Assembly: GCF_009930815.1 (NCBI RefSeq)
Contig: NZ_CP022222.1
Location: forward strand, 5,250,501-5,314,500
DNA length: 64,000 nucleotides
Source: Bradyrhizobium sp. CCBAU 051011
GTDB taxonomy: Bacteria > Pseudomonadota > Alphaproteobacteria > Rhizobiales > Xanthobacteraceae
Direction of reading: 5' to 3'
Under the pieces are notes generated by a model. It saw only the letters and a program-made list of their open reading frames with translations, did not search any database and was not told the origin of the DNA. Shown here piece after piece: positions 27,689-36,700 of this stretch; position 1 is the stretch's first letter; every line of letters starts with the position of its first letter. Both the position numbers and the translations under genes were made by a program.

Positions 27689-30055
27689 ATGACGTATGAA
27701 GTCGCTGCCAGAAATGTTGTGCGCGCTGTTTCGCTGGGAGCGGTAAGTTATCTCGCGCTTTCACTGGATGTTTCGAGCGGCGTTCCGAAAGCGTTTGCAC
27801 AAGGCAATCTGCCGCCGGTGACGGTGGATGCTCCCTCACAGCAGCCAAGAGCGCGACAGGCGAATCGCAGGCCGCAAACTTCCAACACCCGTACGACACG
27901 CCGTGTCGCGGCACCGGCGCCCCGCCAGGTGGAGCCAGTTCCATATGTGGTGCCGTCGACCGGTGCGGTCGGTGCTCCGCCCGCGCCGTATGCGGGAGGA
28001 CAGGTTGCCACCGGATCCCAACTCGGATTCCTCGGCAATCGCGGCGTCATGAACACGCCGTTCAACCAGGTGAGCTACACCGCGCAGCTCATGCAGAACC
28101 AGCAGGCGCGCACCGTGGCCGACGTTCTGTTCAACGATCCCTCAGTCCGTTCCAAGACCCCCGCCGGCAACGGCATCGACGGCCTCTATATCAGAGGTTT
28201 CTACTACGACAGCGGTGACTACGCCATGAACGGCCTCTATGGCATGGCGCCGGCCTATTCGACTTCGGCCAACTATCTGGAACGGGTCGAGGTTCTGAAG
28301 GGGCCGGGTGTCATGCTCGGTGGTATGCCGCCTGCCGGCGCCATCGGAGGCAGCCTGAACCTGGTGACGAAGATGGCTCCCGACTTCGATATCACGCAGC
28401 TCACCGGCATGTATATTTCTAAGTCCCAGTTCGGTTCGTTTATCGATGTGGCGCGCCGCTACGGCGAGCACAAGGAATTCGGAATCCGTTTCAACAGTGG
28501 CGGACGAGGCGGACAGACCCCGATTGACCGTCAGACCGACGAACTCGGCAACGCCGTGCTGAACATGGACTATCGCGGCGAGCGTGCACGTGTTTCCGTG
28601 GACCTAGGTTATCAGGCCGAGAATCTCAGTCCGCCGCAGCGGTTCCTGACGTTCACGACCAGTCCGCCCTTTCCACCCGCACAGGCCATTCAGGTACCGC
28701 CCGTCCCGAAGCCCGGCACCAATTACATGCCGGACTGGGCGAGCTGGAAGCCGAGAGATTCGTTCGCGATGGCGCGCGCCGAAGTCGATATGACCGACTG
28801 GCTCACGATGTATGCCGCGGGCGGCTATCACAGAAGCGAGAACAACTACCAATACGTTTCGCCGCGCATCACTAACGCCGGCGGGGTGGTGGGAAATTGG
28901 TCGAATCCTGCTCTAAAGGGGGTCGACATCCTTGACAATTATGCGAGCGAGATCGGCTTTCGCGCATCTGGTCACACCGGACCCGTCCACCATCTCTTTA
29001 CCGTCAACTACTCGACCTTCGATCGCGACTATTCTTCGTTCGGCAGGTCAGGCGGGATCGTCAATTCGAACCTGTACAATCCGGTTCCGATCCCTTTGCC
29101 GAACTTCACTACCATCGTCCAGAATCTGCGAACCCAGACCAACATGAACAGCGTTGGCATCGCCGATACGATGTCGATGTTCGGCGACAGGCTGCAGTTC
29201 GTCGTCGGAGCCAGGCGGCAGGCGGTGGGTGTCGATAGCCAGAACTTATTGACCACACCGCCCGGCACTTCACACATCGACATTCCAGTCTGGAGCCCAG
29301 GCTACGCGGTCATTGTGAAGCCCGTCGAGAACGTTTCGCTTTATGCGAACTACATCGAGGGTCTCAAAATACCGGAAGTCGTCTCCGGAAGTACGACGTA
29401 TTCGAACGTCGGAGAGATACTTCCTCCCGCCCAGACCAAGCAAATGGAAGCCGGCGCCAAGGTCGATATGGGCCGCATCACGTTCACAGGCAGCTATTTC
29501 GATATTACTGCTCCGAATGCAACCGCAGTTCCAGTGCCGGGACAGGCTCTGCCTGCGAGGAGACTTATCGGCGAGCAGCGCAACCGCGGCATCGAACTGT
29601 ACACCTTCGGTGAGCTGGCGCCCTGGTTCCGGGTGCTCGGCGGCGTGACGTTCATCAACGGCGAAGTGGTCTCGCAGTCGTATACGTATCCAGGGTTTGG
29701 AGTGGTCAACTACAATGGAAAAACGCCGGTGGGCGTGTCGACGATCAATGCCAATTTCGGCGTTGAATGGGATACCCCCTTCGTGAACGGTCTCACCCTG
29801 ACGGGTAGGGTCATCTACACCGGTGATAGTTACGCCGACGATGCGAACTTGCTGGTGCTTCCGGCGTGGACGCGAGTCGATCTCGGCGCGCGCTATACCT
29901 TCCTGTCTCCCTGGAACGGCAAGCCGATCGTTATTCGCGCTGCTGTCGAGAATGTTTTCAACGAGGCGTACTACAACTCCTATCGGACGGTCAGCAGTGC
30001 CGTTTCGCTTGGCGCCCCGCGAACCTATCTCATGTCGACGACGTTCAACTTCTGA
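27689..30055 (+). CDS. TonB-dependent ferric siderophore receptor
   Basis: 788 residues from ATG 27689, preferred over the in-frame GTG at 27668 because of the adjacent GTGGAAG ribosome site. A signal peptide ends near AFAQ (residue 38); a Pro/Arg/Gln-rich linker follows; the plug includes VADVLFNDPSVRSK, GLYIRGFYYDSGDYAMNGLYG and LERVEVLKGPGVMLGGMPPAGAIGGSLNLVTK; the barrel ends LMSTTFNF with terminal Phe. It belongs to the TIGR01783 siderophore receptor group. Being next to the peptide siderophore genes (interrupted only by an insertion element) makes it a good candidate importer of that product. A strong terminator follows. Confidence 0.9.
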   Translation: MTYEVAARNVVRAVSLGAVSYLALSLDVSSGVPKAFAQGNLPPVTVDAPSQQPRARQANRRPQTSNTRTTRRVAAPAPRQVEPVPYVVPSTGAVGAPPAPYAGGQVATGSQLGFLGNRGVMNTPFNQVSYTAQLMQNQQARTVADVLFNDPSVRSKTPAGNGIDGLYIRGFYYDSGDYAMNGLYGMAPAYSTSANYLERVEVLKGPGVMLGGMPPAGAIGGSLNLVTKMAPDFDITQLTGMYISKSQFGSFIDVARRYGEHKEFGIRFNSGGRGGQTPIDRQTDELGNAVLNMDYRGERARVSVDLGYQAENLSPPQRFLTFTTSPPFPPAQAIQVPPVPKPGTNYMPDWASWKPRDSFAMARAEVDMTDWLTMYAAGGYHRSENNYQYVSPRITNAGGVVGNWSNPALKGVDILDNYASEIGFRASGHTGPVHHLFTVNYSTFDRDYSSFGRSGGIVNSNLYNPVPIPLPNFTTIVQNLRTQTNMNSVGIADTMSMFGDRLQFVVGARRQAVGVDSQNLLTTPPGTSHIDIPVWSPGYAVIVKPVENVSLYANYIEGLKIPEVVSGSTTYSNVGEILPPAQTKQMEAGAKVDMGRITFTGSYFDITAPNATAVPVPGQALPARRLIGEQRNRGIELYTFGELAPWFRVLGGVTFINGEVVSQSYTYPGFGVVNYNGKTPVGVSTINANFGVEWDTPFVNGLTLTGRVIYTGDSYADDANLLVLPAWTRVDLGARYTFLSPWNGKPIVIRAAVENVFNEAYYNSYRTVSSAVSLGAPRTYLMSTTFNF

Positions 30056-30088
30056 ACTCTGCGCCGCTACACATCGCTGCAATACGCG

Positions 30089-30118
30089 CCGCCGCGGATC
30101 TCGTCCGCGGCGGTTTTT
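30089..30118 (+). terminator. Rho-independent terminator after siderophore receptor gene
   Basis: A perfect 10-bp stem CCGCCGCGGA / TCCGCGGCGG (30089-30098 and 30104-30113) closes a TCTCG loop and is followed by TTTTT. It lies 34 bases after the receptor stop codon. Confidence 0.9.
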
Positions 30119-30240
30119 CTTTGATCTGTATTGTCCGCAAAATTCGCTCATCGATATTGATGACAATGTGATGAAAGATTCTACGAGTGCCGAGTGTACG
30201 ATTTTCGAATCTCGAAAATTGTTCCGATCTCCCGCACTAG

Positions 30241-30256
30241 CAGGCTGCTGAAAAAG
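30241..30256 (+). repeat. Left terminal inverted repeat of the IS5-family element
   Basis: CAGGCTGCTGAAAAAG, matching the reverse complement of 31536-31551 at all 16 positions. Confidence 0.9.
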
Positions 30257-30376
30257 CTGATTGCAGGAGCGATTTTCTTGATCGGCGCGAGGATGCGGCG
30301 ACTTCCGAGGTCTGAACGACGCCGTAGGCGGTGTCTCGGAGGCGATTTTGCTTCATTTTCGATGCTCCAGACAGAC

Positions 30377-31468
30377 TCATGCCGTCGTTGCCAGAATTTT
30401 CGGGATGCGAACGAGGTTGTAGGCGGTCGCGGTCAATACGAAGAACCACTCGACCAATCCTCGGCCGCGATGGCGTGTCTTGCGCAGCCCGCCAACGGTC
30501 TTGATCCAGCCGAACGGCTCCTCGATCCGCTTGCGCTTGATCGTGCTGATGCGATAGCCGGGATGACGGGTGGTGCGCGCATCGATCGCCGAGCGGCGAT
30601 TGGCATTGTTCTGGGAGACATGCGGGGTGCAGCCGCGCTCACGACAGCCTGCGACGAAGTCGGCAGTGTCGTAGTTCTTGTCACCGCCCACCGTGCTGCC
30701 AGGCTTGGCATTATCCTCGATCATGTCGAGCGCGGTGGTCCGCTCCGCGGTGCCGTTGGCCTCGGTCAGTCGCGCATCGACGATCAGCCCGTTGCGGTTC
30801 TCCGTCATCAGATGACCCATGTGACAGAGCTTGGCCTCCTTGCCGGCGCCTTTGCGGAACAGCCTGGCATCCGGGTCAGTGTTCGAAGAATGCGTGTCAT
30901 TCTTGCGCTTCTCGCCATGGAAGTCGCGCTCGGCGTTGCGCCCGCCACTGCCCTTGGCCGCCGGCGGTCTGCCATCGCCATCCTTCGGCACAAAACTCTT
31001 CATGCTGGCCCAGGCCTCGATCAACGTGCCGTCGACGGAGAAGTGCTCGCTGGACAGCAGCTTGCTCACTTGCGGAAGGTTGAGAACGCTCGCGAAAAAC
31101 TTCGCCGCGATATCACCGTCGAGCAGGCGGTCCCTGTTCTTGCAGAACACGGTCGCGTCCCACACCGTATCGTCCGCAGACAGGCCGACGAACCAGCGAA
31201 ATAGCAGGTTGTAGTCGAGTTGCTCCATCAGCTGCCGTTCCGAGCGCACCGTGTAGAACGCCTGCAGCAGCAGCGCTCGCAACAGCCGCTCCGGCGGGAT
31301 CGACGGCCGTCCTTCGCGCGCATACAGTCGATCGAACGATCGCGACAAATCCTTCAGCGCCGCGTCAACAAGCTCCCGGATCGCTCGCAGCGGATGGTCC
31401 GTAGGGATCCGTGTCTCCAGCCGCACGTAGCTGAAAAGGCGTTCCGCATGCTCATCTTCGCCGCGCAT
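30377..31468 (-). CDS. IS5-family transposase
   Basis: 363 residues from ATG 31468 (GAGG ribosome site upstream); an ATG at 31504 adds 12 residues. N-terminal DUF772-type domain: LFSYVRLETRIPTDHPLRAIRELVDAAL and RALLLQAFYTVRSERQLMEQLDYNLLFRWFVGL. The DDE domain includes FSVDGTLIEAWAS (first Asp near residue 152), VGGDKNYDTADFV (second Asp) and a distal KRIEEPFGWIKT with the catalytic Glu near 330. The frame is complete with no internal stop, so the enzyme is likely active. Confidence 0.92.
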   Translation of the reverse strand: MRGEDEHAERLFSYVRLETRIPTDHPLRAIRELVDAALKDLSRSFDRLYAREGRPSIPPERLLRALLLQAFYTVRSERQLMEQLDYNLLFRWFVGLSADDTVWDATVFCKNRDRLLDGDIAAKFFASVLNLPQVSKLLSSEHFSVDGTLIEAWASMKSFVPKDGDGRPPAAKGSGGRNAERDFHGEKRKNDTHSSNTDPDARLFRKGAGKEAKLCHMGHLMTENRNGLIVDARLTEANGTAERTTALDMIEDNAKPGSTVGGDKNYDTADFVAGCRERGCTPHVSQNNANRRSAIDARTTRHPGYRISTIKRKRIEEPFGWIKTVGGLRKTRHRGRGLVEWFFVLTATAYNLVRIPKILATTA

Positions 31469-31535
31469 CCCGATCCTCAGTCGAAAGGAATCAACCACAT
31501 GCACAGAATCACACTCCGATCGCCTCGCAAAACGA

Positions 31536-31551
31536 CTTTTTCAGCAGCCTG
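31536..31551 (-). repeat. Right terminal inverted repeat of the IS5-family element
   Basis: CTTTTTCAGCAGCCTG on the + strand, the exact reverse complement of the left end; followed directly by the CTAG duplication. Confidence 0.9.
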
Positions 31552-31756
31552 CTAGAATTGCAAGAAACTGTGTATCGTTTTGCAAATCAGTGGCTTGTCA
31601 TGCGCAATGGCGCGCAAGCGCGGAGGTTGCATCGTGTCACGCTATCGCCAACTTGGAGCTATTAAAAACTTCGACGCCGATATTGCTTTGACCATCATTT
31701 GCTTCTGACTTAGTCAAACGCCATTGCTTTCGTTTTCCGAAAAAGGGGCCGAACCA

Positions 31757-31984
31757 ATGATGGTGTTCGACAGAGACGACGTCACCTTCACCGTCGTTAT
31801 CAATCACGAAGAGCAATACTCCATCTGGCCGACGTTCAAGGAAATTCCGAGCGGCTGGAAAGCGGTGGGTATGACGGGCAGCAAGAAGGAATGTCTCGAG
31901 CACATCGAGCAGGTGTGGACCGACATGCGCCCGCTGACGCTGCGCAAATTCATGGATGAGACGGCTCCGCAGAAGTCGGCCTAG
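31757..31984 (+). CDS. MbtH-like protein, NRPS adenylation activator
   Basis: 75 residues. MbtH-like proteins bind adenylation domains and aid their folding and activity. Signature residues are all present: [12 protein letters not shown] (NxExQxSxWP), IPSGWKAVG, and [15 protein letters not shown]. Start is ATG 31757 or the adjacent ATG 31760, both preceded by AAAAGGGG at 31741. It opens the biosynthetic gene series and lies 202 bases right of the insertion element, so the operon promoter should sit in 31556-31756, where I can pick out no clear consensus. The thioesterase gene follows 21 bases later. Confidence 0.95.
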   Translation: MMVFDRDDVTFTVVINHEEQYSIWPTFKEIPSGWKAVGMTGSKKECLEHIEQVWTDMRPLTLRKFMDETAPQKSA

Positions 31985-32005
31985 CACAAACAGGGCCCTG
32001 TTCCG

Positions 32006-32761
32006 ATGCGGCTTCTTTGTCTGCCTTACTCCGGCGGCAGCGCCATGATCTATGCACGATGGCGCAGGCTTCTGCCGTCGTGGATCGATGTCTGCCCGGT
32101 GGAGTGGCCCGGGCGCGGCGCGCGCATGGACGAGCCGCCGATGACCGATCCGCGCGCGCTCGCCTCGCAGCTTGCTCGCGAACTTGGCACTCAGCTTGAC
32201 GCGCCTTACGCGCTGTTCGGGCACAGTCTTGGTGCAGTGATTGCGTTCGAGCTCGCGCACAGCCTGCTCGATCGCGGCGCGCCGGCGCCGGCCATTCTCT
32301 TTGCCTCGGGCGCGGAGGCGCCGGCCGTTCGAGACGGCAGCAAATGGCGCCAGCCTCTGAGCGACGAGGCGTTGCTGCGGGAATTGCGCAACTTGCAGGG
32401 CACGCCGGAGGAAGTGTTGGCGAACGCGGATCTCATGCGATCGGCCCTGCCGGTGCTTCGCGCCGATTTCCTGATGTGCGGTGCCTATGTCTACCGGCCG
32501 CGACAACCGTTGCCGTGCCCTGTGCACGTCTTCGGCGGCATCGACGACGAAACCAGCCGCGAAGCGCTGCAGGCCTGGCGGCAGGAGACCTCGGCGTCAT
32601 TCACGCTTCATAGGCTGCCGGGACATCACTTCTTCATTCACACGCAGCAGGCTGAACTGATCGACCTGATCGGCACGGCGCTGGCCCGGCAATCGGGGCG
32701 ATCGATTGGTTTGTACCGGAGCGAGGATCATGAGCGCGTTCTCCGTCCAGCCACTCATTGA
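32006..32761 (+). CDS. Type II thioesterase of the NRPS locus
   Basis: 251 residues, alpha/beta hydrolase. N-terminus LLCLPYSGGSAMIY, then EWPGRGARMDEPP, the nucleophile elbow FGHSLGAVIAFELA with catalytic Ser near 76, an Asp in VHVFGGIDDET near 177 and the His in LPGHHFFIH near 206. Type II thioesterases remove misloaded groups from carrier domains rather than releasing product. The last 32 bases overlap the start of the hydroxylase gene in another frame, so the C-terminal tail after about residue 235 is poorly conserved in appearance. Same operon as mbtH-like gene. Confidence 0.92.
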   Translation: MRLLCLPYSGGSAMIYARWRRLLPSWIDVCPVEWPGRGARMDEPPMTDPRALASQLARELGTQLDAPYALFGHSLGAVIAFELAHSLLDRGAPAPAILFASGAEAPAVRDGSKWRQPLSDEALLRELRNLQGTPEEVLANADLMRSALPVLRADFLMCGAYVYRPRQPLPCPVHVFGGIDDETSREALQAWRQETSASFTLHRLPGHHFFIHTQQAELIDLIGTALARQSGRSIGLYRSEDHERVLRPATH

Positions 32762-33698
32762 GGGCAGAAGTCTTCCGTTGCTGCTCAAGGCCGACACGGT
32801 CGGGCAGCCTCTCGGCGAGGCGCTGCCCATGCTGCGCGAGACCATCGACCGGCATCTGACCGATTGCGGCGGCATCGTGTTTCGCGACTTCTCGCTCGAC
32901 GGTGCTGATGCGTTTCGGGCGTTCGCGGCCGCTTTCGGTCATCCGTTACTGACCTATGAGTTTGGATCGACGCCGCGCTCGAAGGTCACCTCCGGCGTCT
33001 ACACGTCCACAGAATATCCGCCGCACCAGCATATCCCGCTGCATAACGAGCAGGCCTATACGCGCGATTGGCCGATGAAGATCTGGTTCTACTGCATGCA
33101 GCCGGCGCTGGAGGGCGGCGAAACGCCGATCGCCGACAGCCGCGCCATCTATCGCGATATGCCGCCGGCGATCCGGGAGCGCTTCGCCGACAAGGGCGTG
33201 ATGTATGTGCGCAACTACGGCAACGGCCTCGACGTCGATTGGCAGCAGGTATTCGGCACCGACTCCAGGTTGGAAGTCGAGGCTTACTGTGCCGGGCATG
33301 ACATCGAATGCGAGTGGAAGGAAGATGGCGAGCTTCGCACGCGCCAGATCTGTCAGGGAACGGCGCGTCATCCGGTTACGGCGGAGTGGGTCTGGTTCAA
33401 TCAGGCACATCTGTTCCATGTTTCGAACCTCGAGCCGGAGGTGCGCGAGAGTCTGCTCGACGTGGTCGGCGACGAGGTCGATCTGCCGCGCAATGTCTTC
33501 TACGGCGACGGATCTCCGATCGACGATGAAACGCTGTCCACCGTCCGCGGCGTCCTCGAGAAACACAAGCTCAGTTTTCCCTGGCAGGCCGGTGACGTTG
33601 TGATGCTCGACAATATGCTTACCGCGCATGCCCGCGCGCCGTTCAAGGGACCGCGCAAGGTGATCGTCGCGATGGCTGAAGCCCATCGGCAGAGCTGA
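32730..33698 (+). CDS. SyrP-like Fe(II)/2-oxoglutarate hydroxylase, probable aspartate beta-hydroxylase
   Basis: 322 residues from ATG 32730 (GGAGCGAGG ribosome site; the frame opens 24 bases earlier). It belongs to the TauD/SyrP branch of Fe(II)/2-oxoglutarate dioxygenases. Iron ligands are visible as HNE in HIPLHNEQAYTR (near 110-120) and the distal His in NMLTAHARAPFKGPRKV with the 2-oxoglutarate Arg (near 295-312). SyrP-type enzymes hydroxylate the beta carbon of aspartate held on an NRPS carrier. NRPS1 has an Asp-type adenylation code, so beta-hydroxyaspartate, an iron-binding residue in several peptide siderophores, is the expected product. It overlaps the thioesterase gene by 32 bases. 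Confidence 0.88.
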   Translation: MSAFSVQPLIEGRSLPLLLKADTVGQPLGEALPMLRETIDRHLTDCGGIVFRDFSLDGADAFRAFAAAFGHPLLTYEFGSTPRSKVTSGVYTSTEYPPHQHIPLHNEQAYTRDWPMKIWFYCMQPALEGGETPIADSRAIYRDMPPAIRERFADKGVMYVRNYGNGLDVDWQQVFGTDSRLEVEAYCAGHDIECEWKEDGELRTRQICQGTARHPVTAEWVWFNQAHLFHVSNLEPEVRESLLDVVGDEVDLPRNVFYGDGSPIDDETLSTVRGVLEKHKLSFPWQAGDVVMLDNMLTAHARAPFKGPRKVIVAMAEAHRQS

Positions 33699-33763
33699 TC
33701 GCCTGCATTCATCGCCCCGATGATCAGGGATTATCAGTTCGCGTTCGGACAGGATTTGGGAAG

Positions 33764-36700
33764 ATGCACAAAGACAGCCTTGTCGAACGATTGCGCGAAC
33801 ACGCCGCGGTGCGCCCGGATAAGGTGGCGTTGCGTTTCCTGGAAGGCGACGATGTCGCCGACGAGCTGACATTTGCCGCGCTCGATGCGCGGATAAGGTC
33901 CGTCGCGACCAGATTGCAGCAGTTGAACGGCGCGGGCGAGTGGGCGGTGATCCTGCTGCCGAGCGGAATCAACTATGCCGTCGCCTTTTATGCCTGTCTA
34001 TATTCGGGTGTGATCGCGGTGCCGGCGTATCCGCCGGAGGGCGGTCCCGAGCGCTATGCAGGACGGCTCAATGGCATTCTGCGCGACGCGGCGCCTCGTT
34101 TCATCCTGGTGGATACCGCACTGCGATCGGCGGTGGTATCAGCGCTGCCGGAACTGGCCAACGTCCAGGTCATTGCGGTGGATACGATCCCGCCTGAACT
34201 CGCCGCGGAATGGCGCGAGACGAGACCTGCGGCTGATACCATCGCCTTCCTGCAGTACACTTCGGGCTCGACATCGCAGCCGAAAGGCGTTTGCGTCTCG
34301 CATGAAAATCTGACGGCCAACGAGAAGGCGATCCAGGCCGTGGCCGGCGGAACGCCCGATGATATCTTCGTGAGCTGGCTGCCGCTCTATCACGACATGG
34401 GATTGATCGGCGGGTTGCTGAATCCGCTGTTCACCGGCTTCACCGCCGTCCTGATGTCGCCGCGCAATTTCCTCGAGCGGCCGCGGCGCTGGCTCGAGGC
34501 GATCGATCGCCACGGCGGTACGATCAGCGGCGGGCCTGACTTTGCCTATGCGCTTTGCGCCGATCGCATTTCCGATGACACGATCGGCCGGCTCGACCTC
34601 AGCCGCTGGCGGTTCGCATTTTCCGGATCGGAATTCGTCCGCAAGAACACGTTCAGGCGGTTCAGCAAGCGATTCGAACGCGCCGGGTTCGACCGGCGTG
34701 CGTTGACCGCCTGCTACGGCCTGGCCGAGGCGACGCTGCTGGTGTCGGCGGGTGACTTCAAGACCGAAACCGCCAGCTATACGCTCGATACCGCAGCGCT
34801 TGCCGCGGGCCGCGTTGCGAGCGCTGAAGAGGGCACCGACCTCGTGGCGTGCGGGAAAACGGTTGCCGGTCACGCCACGCGCATCATGCGCGTCGACGGA
34901 TCGGCAACGGCCGAGGCGGACGAAGTGGGCGAGATCTGGGTCGCCGGTCCCAGTGTCGCGGCTGGATACTGGAATAATCCGGAAGCTACGCAGAAGGCCT
35001 TCGTCGACCGCGACGGCTTCCGCTGGCTGCGCACCGGTGATGTCGGCTTCGTCAGGGACGGCGCGCTGGTCGTGACCGGCCGGCTCAAGGATCTCCTGAT
35101 CGTTCGCGGACAGAACGTCTATCCGACGGACGTCGAACAGGCGGTCGAAGCCGACGTGGAACAGGTCCGTAAGGGGCGGGTTGCCGCTTTTGCGGTCGAG
35201 ATCGACGGGCGGGAAGGCATCGGGGTCGCGGCGGAGTTCAGTCGTGCCGTTCTCAAGCGCAGCGATCCCGAGGCCCTTGCGCATGCGGTCGGCGAGGCGG
35301 TGCTGCGGCAGGCGCAGGAATATCCGGCCGTGATCGTCCTGTTGAATCCGCAAGCGATGCCGCTGACGACCAGCGGCAAGCTGCAGCGTTCGGCCTGCGC
35401 GGCGCGTCTGGCCGACAATACGCTCGACAGCTTTATGGTGTTCGAGAGGGGACGCCGCCGCGACGGCGCCCGGTTGACGGCGCCGGCGACCGATACCGAG
35501 CATGCCGTGGCCTCGATCTGGTGCGATGCGCTCGGCGTAAGGGCCGTGCATCGCGAGGAGGATTTCTTCGTGCTCGGCGGAAACTCGATCGCGGCCGGCC
35601 AGGTCGCGGCCGCGATTCGCGAACGCTTCAGCGTGGAATTGGAGCTACGCAGTTTCTTCGACACGCCGACGCTCGCAGCCTTCGCGGGTCATATCGATAG
35701 TCTGGCGCGAACCGGCGCAGGACGGGCACTGCCGCCGATCCCGCGGGCAGCGGCCGCCGATCGCGCGACGCTGTCGCATGCGCAGCAGCGGCTATGGTTC
35801 CTCTGGAATATGGATCCCACTGGGACGGCCTATACCGTTGCCAGCACAATCCGCCTGAAGGGACGGCTCGATCATGCCGCCTTGTCGCGCGCGATCGGCG
35901 AGATCGTTCGGCGCCACGAGGTGCTGCGCACCACGTTTATCGCCAGAGATGGTCGTGCAACGCAGATTATCCACGATGCCATGAACGTCGGTATCAGGCA
36001 CGAGGATCTCAGCTTACATCCCGCGGGCGACCGCGACGAACAAGCCGGGGAGGTCAGGCGGTCCGAGCTCGGCACGCCATTCGACCTCGTGAACGGGCCG
36101 TTGTTGCGGGCGGTGTTGCTTCAGTTCGCTGATGACGCGCATGAACTGCTGCTGCTCGCCCATCACATCGTTGTCGACGGCTGGTCGCTCGACGTCATGC
36201 TCGAAGAGCTGGCCGGTCTCTACCGCAGCGCCATCGGGCAGGACACCGGCGCGCCGCCGATCCCGACGATTCAATATGCCGATTTCGCAGCCTGGCAACG
36301 AAACTGGCTCGCGGGAGGCGAGGGTGACCGGCAATTCGCGTATTGGCGCGCGAAGCTGGGCGATGTGCATCCGGTTCTCGCTTTGCCTCACGACAGGCCG
36401 CGAACGGCAACGCAAAGCCATGCCGGGGATACGATCGGCCTTGCAATCGACGGCGCACTGGCCGCGCGGCTTCGGGAGATTGCCGCAAAGCATCGCGTAA
36501 GCGTGTTCATGCTGCTGCTCGGCGCGTATCAGGCGCTGCTGTTTCGCTATACCGGACAGAACGATCTGCGCGTCGGCGTGCCGGTCGCGGGGCGCCGGCA
36601 GGCGCAGCTCGAACGTCTCATCGGCTGTTTCGTTAACACGCTGGTGCTGCGCGCCGAGATTGCCGATGACGCGACGTTTCCGAACCTGCTGCAGCAGGTC

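Larger units (their letters stand above)
30241..31551 (-). mobile_element. IS5-family insertion sequence, 1311 bp
   Basis: Bounded by perfect 16-bp inverted repeats, CAGGCTGCTGAAAAAG at 30241-30256 and its reverse complement at 31536-31551, and flanked by CTAG on both sides (30237-30240 and 31552-31555), the target duplication typical of the IS5 subgroup. It carries one full-length transposase gene on the minus strand. The intact ends, duplication and frame suggest recent insertion between the receptor gene and mbtH. Confidence 0.9.

Noticed and set aside
30194..31204. Long + strand frame of 336 codons across the insertion element
   Set aside because: It is the antisense shadow of the IS5 transposase, which has clear DDE motifs on the minus strand.
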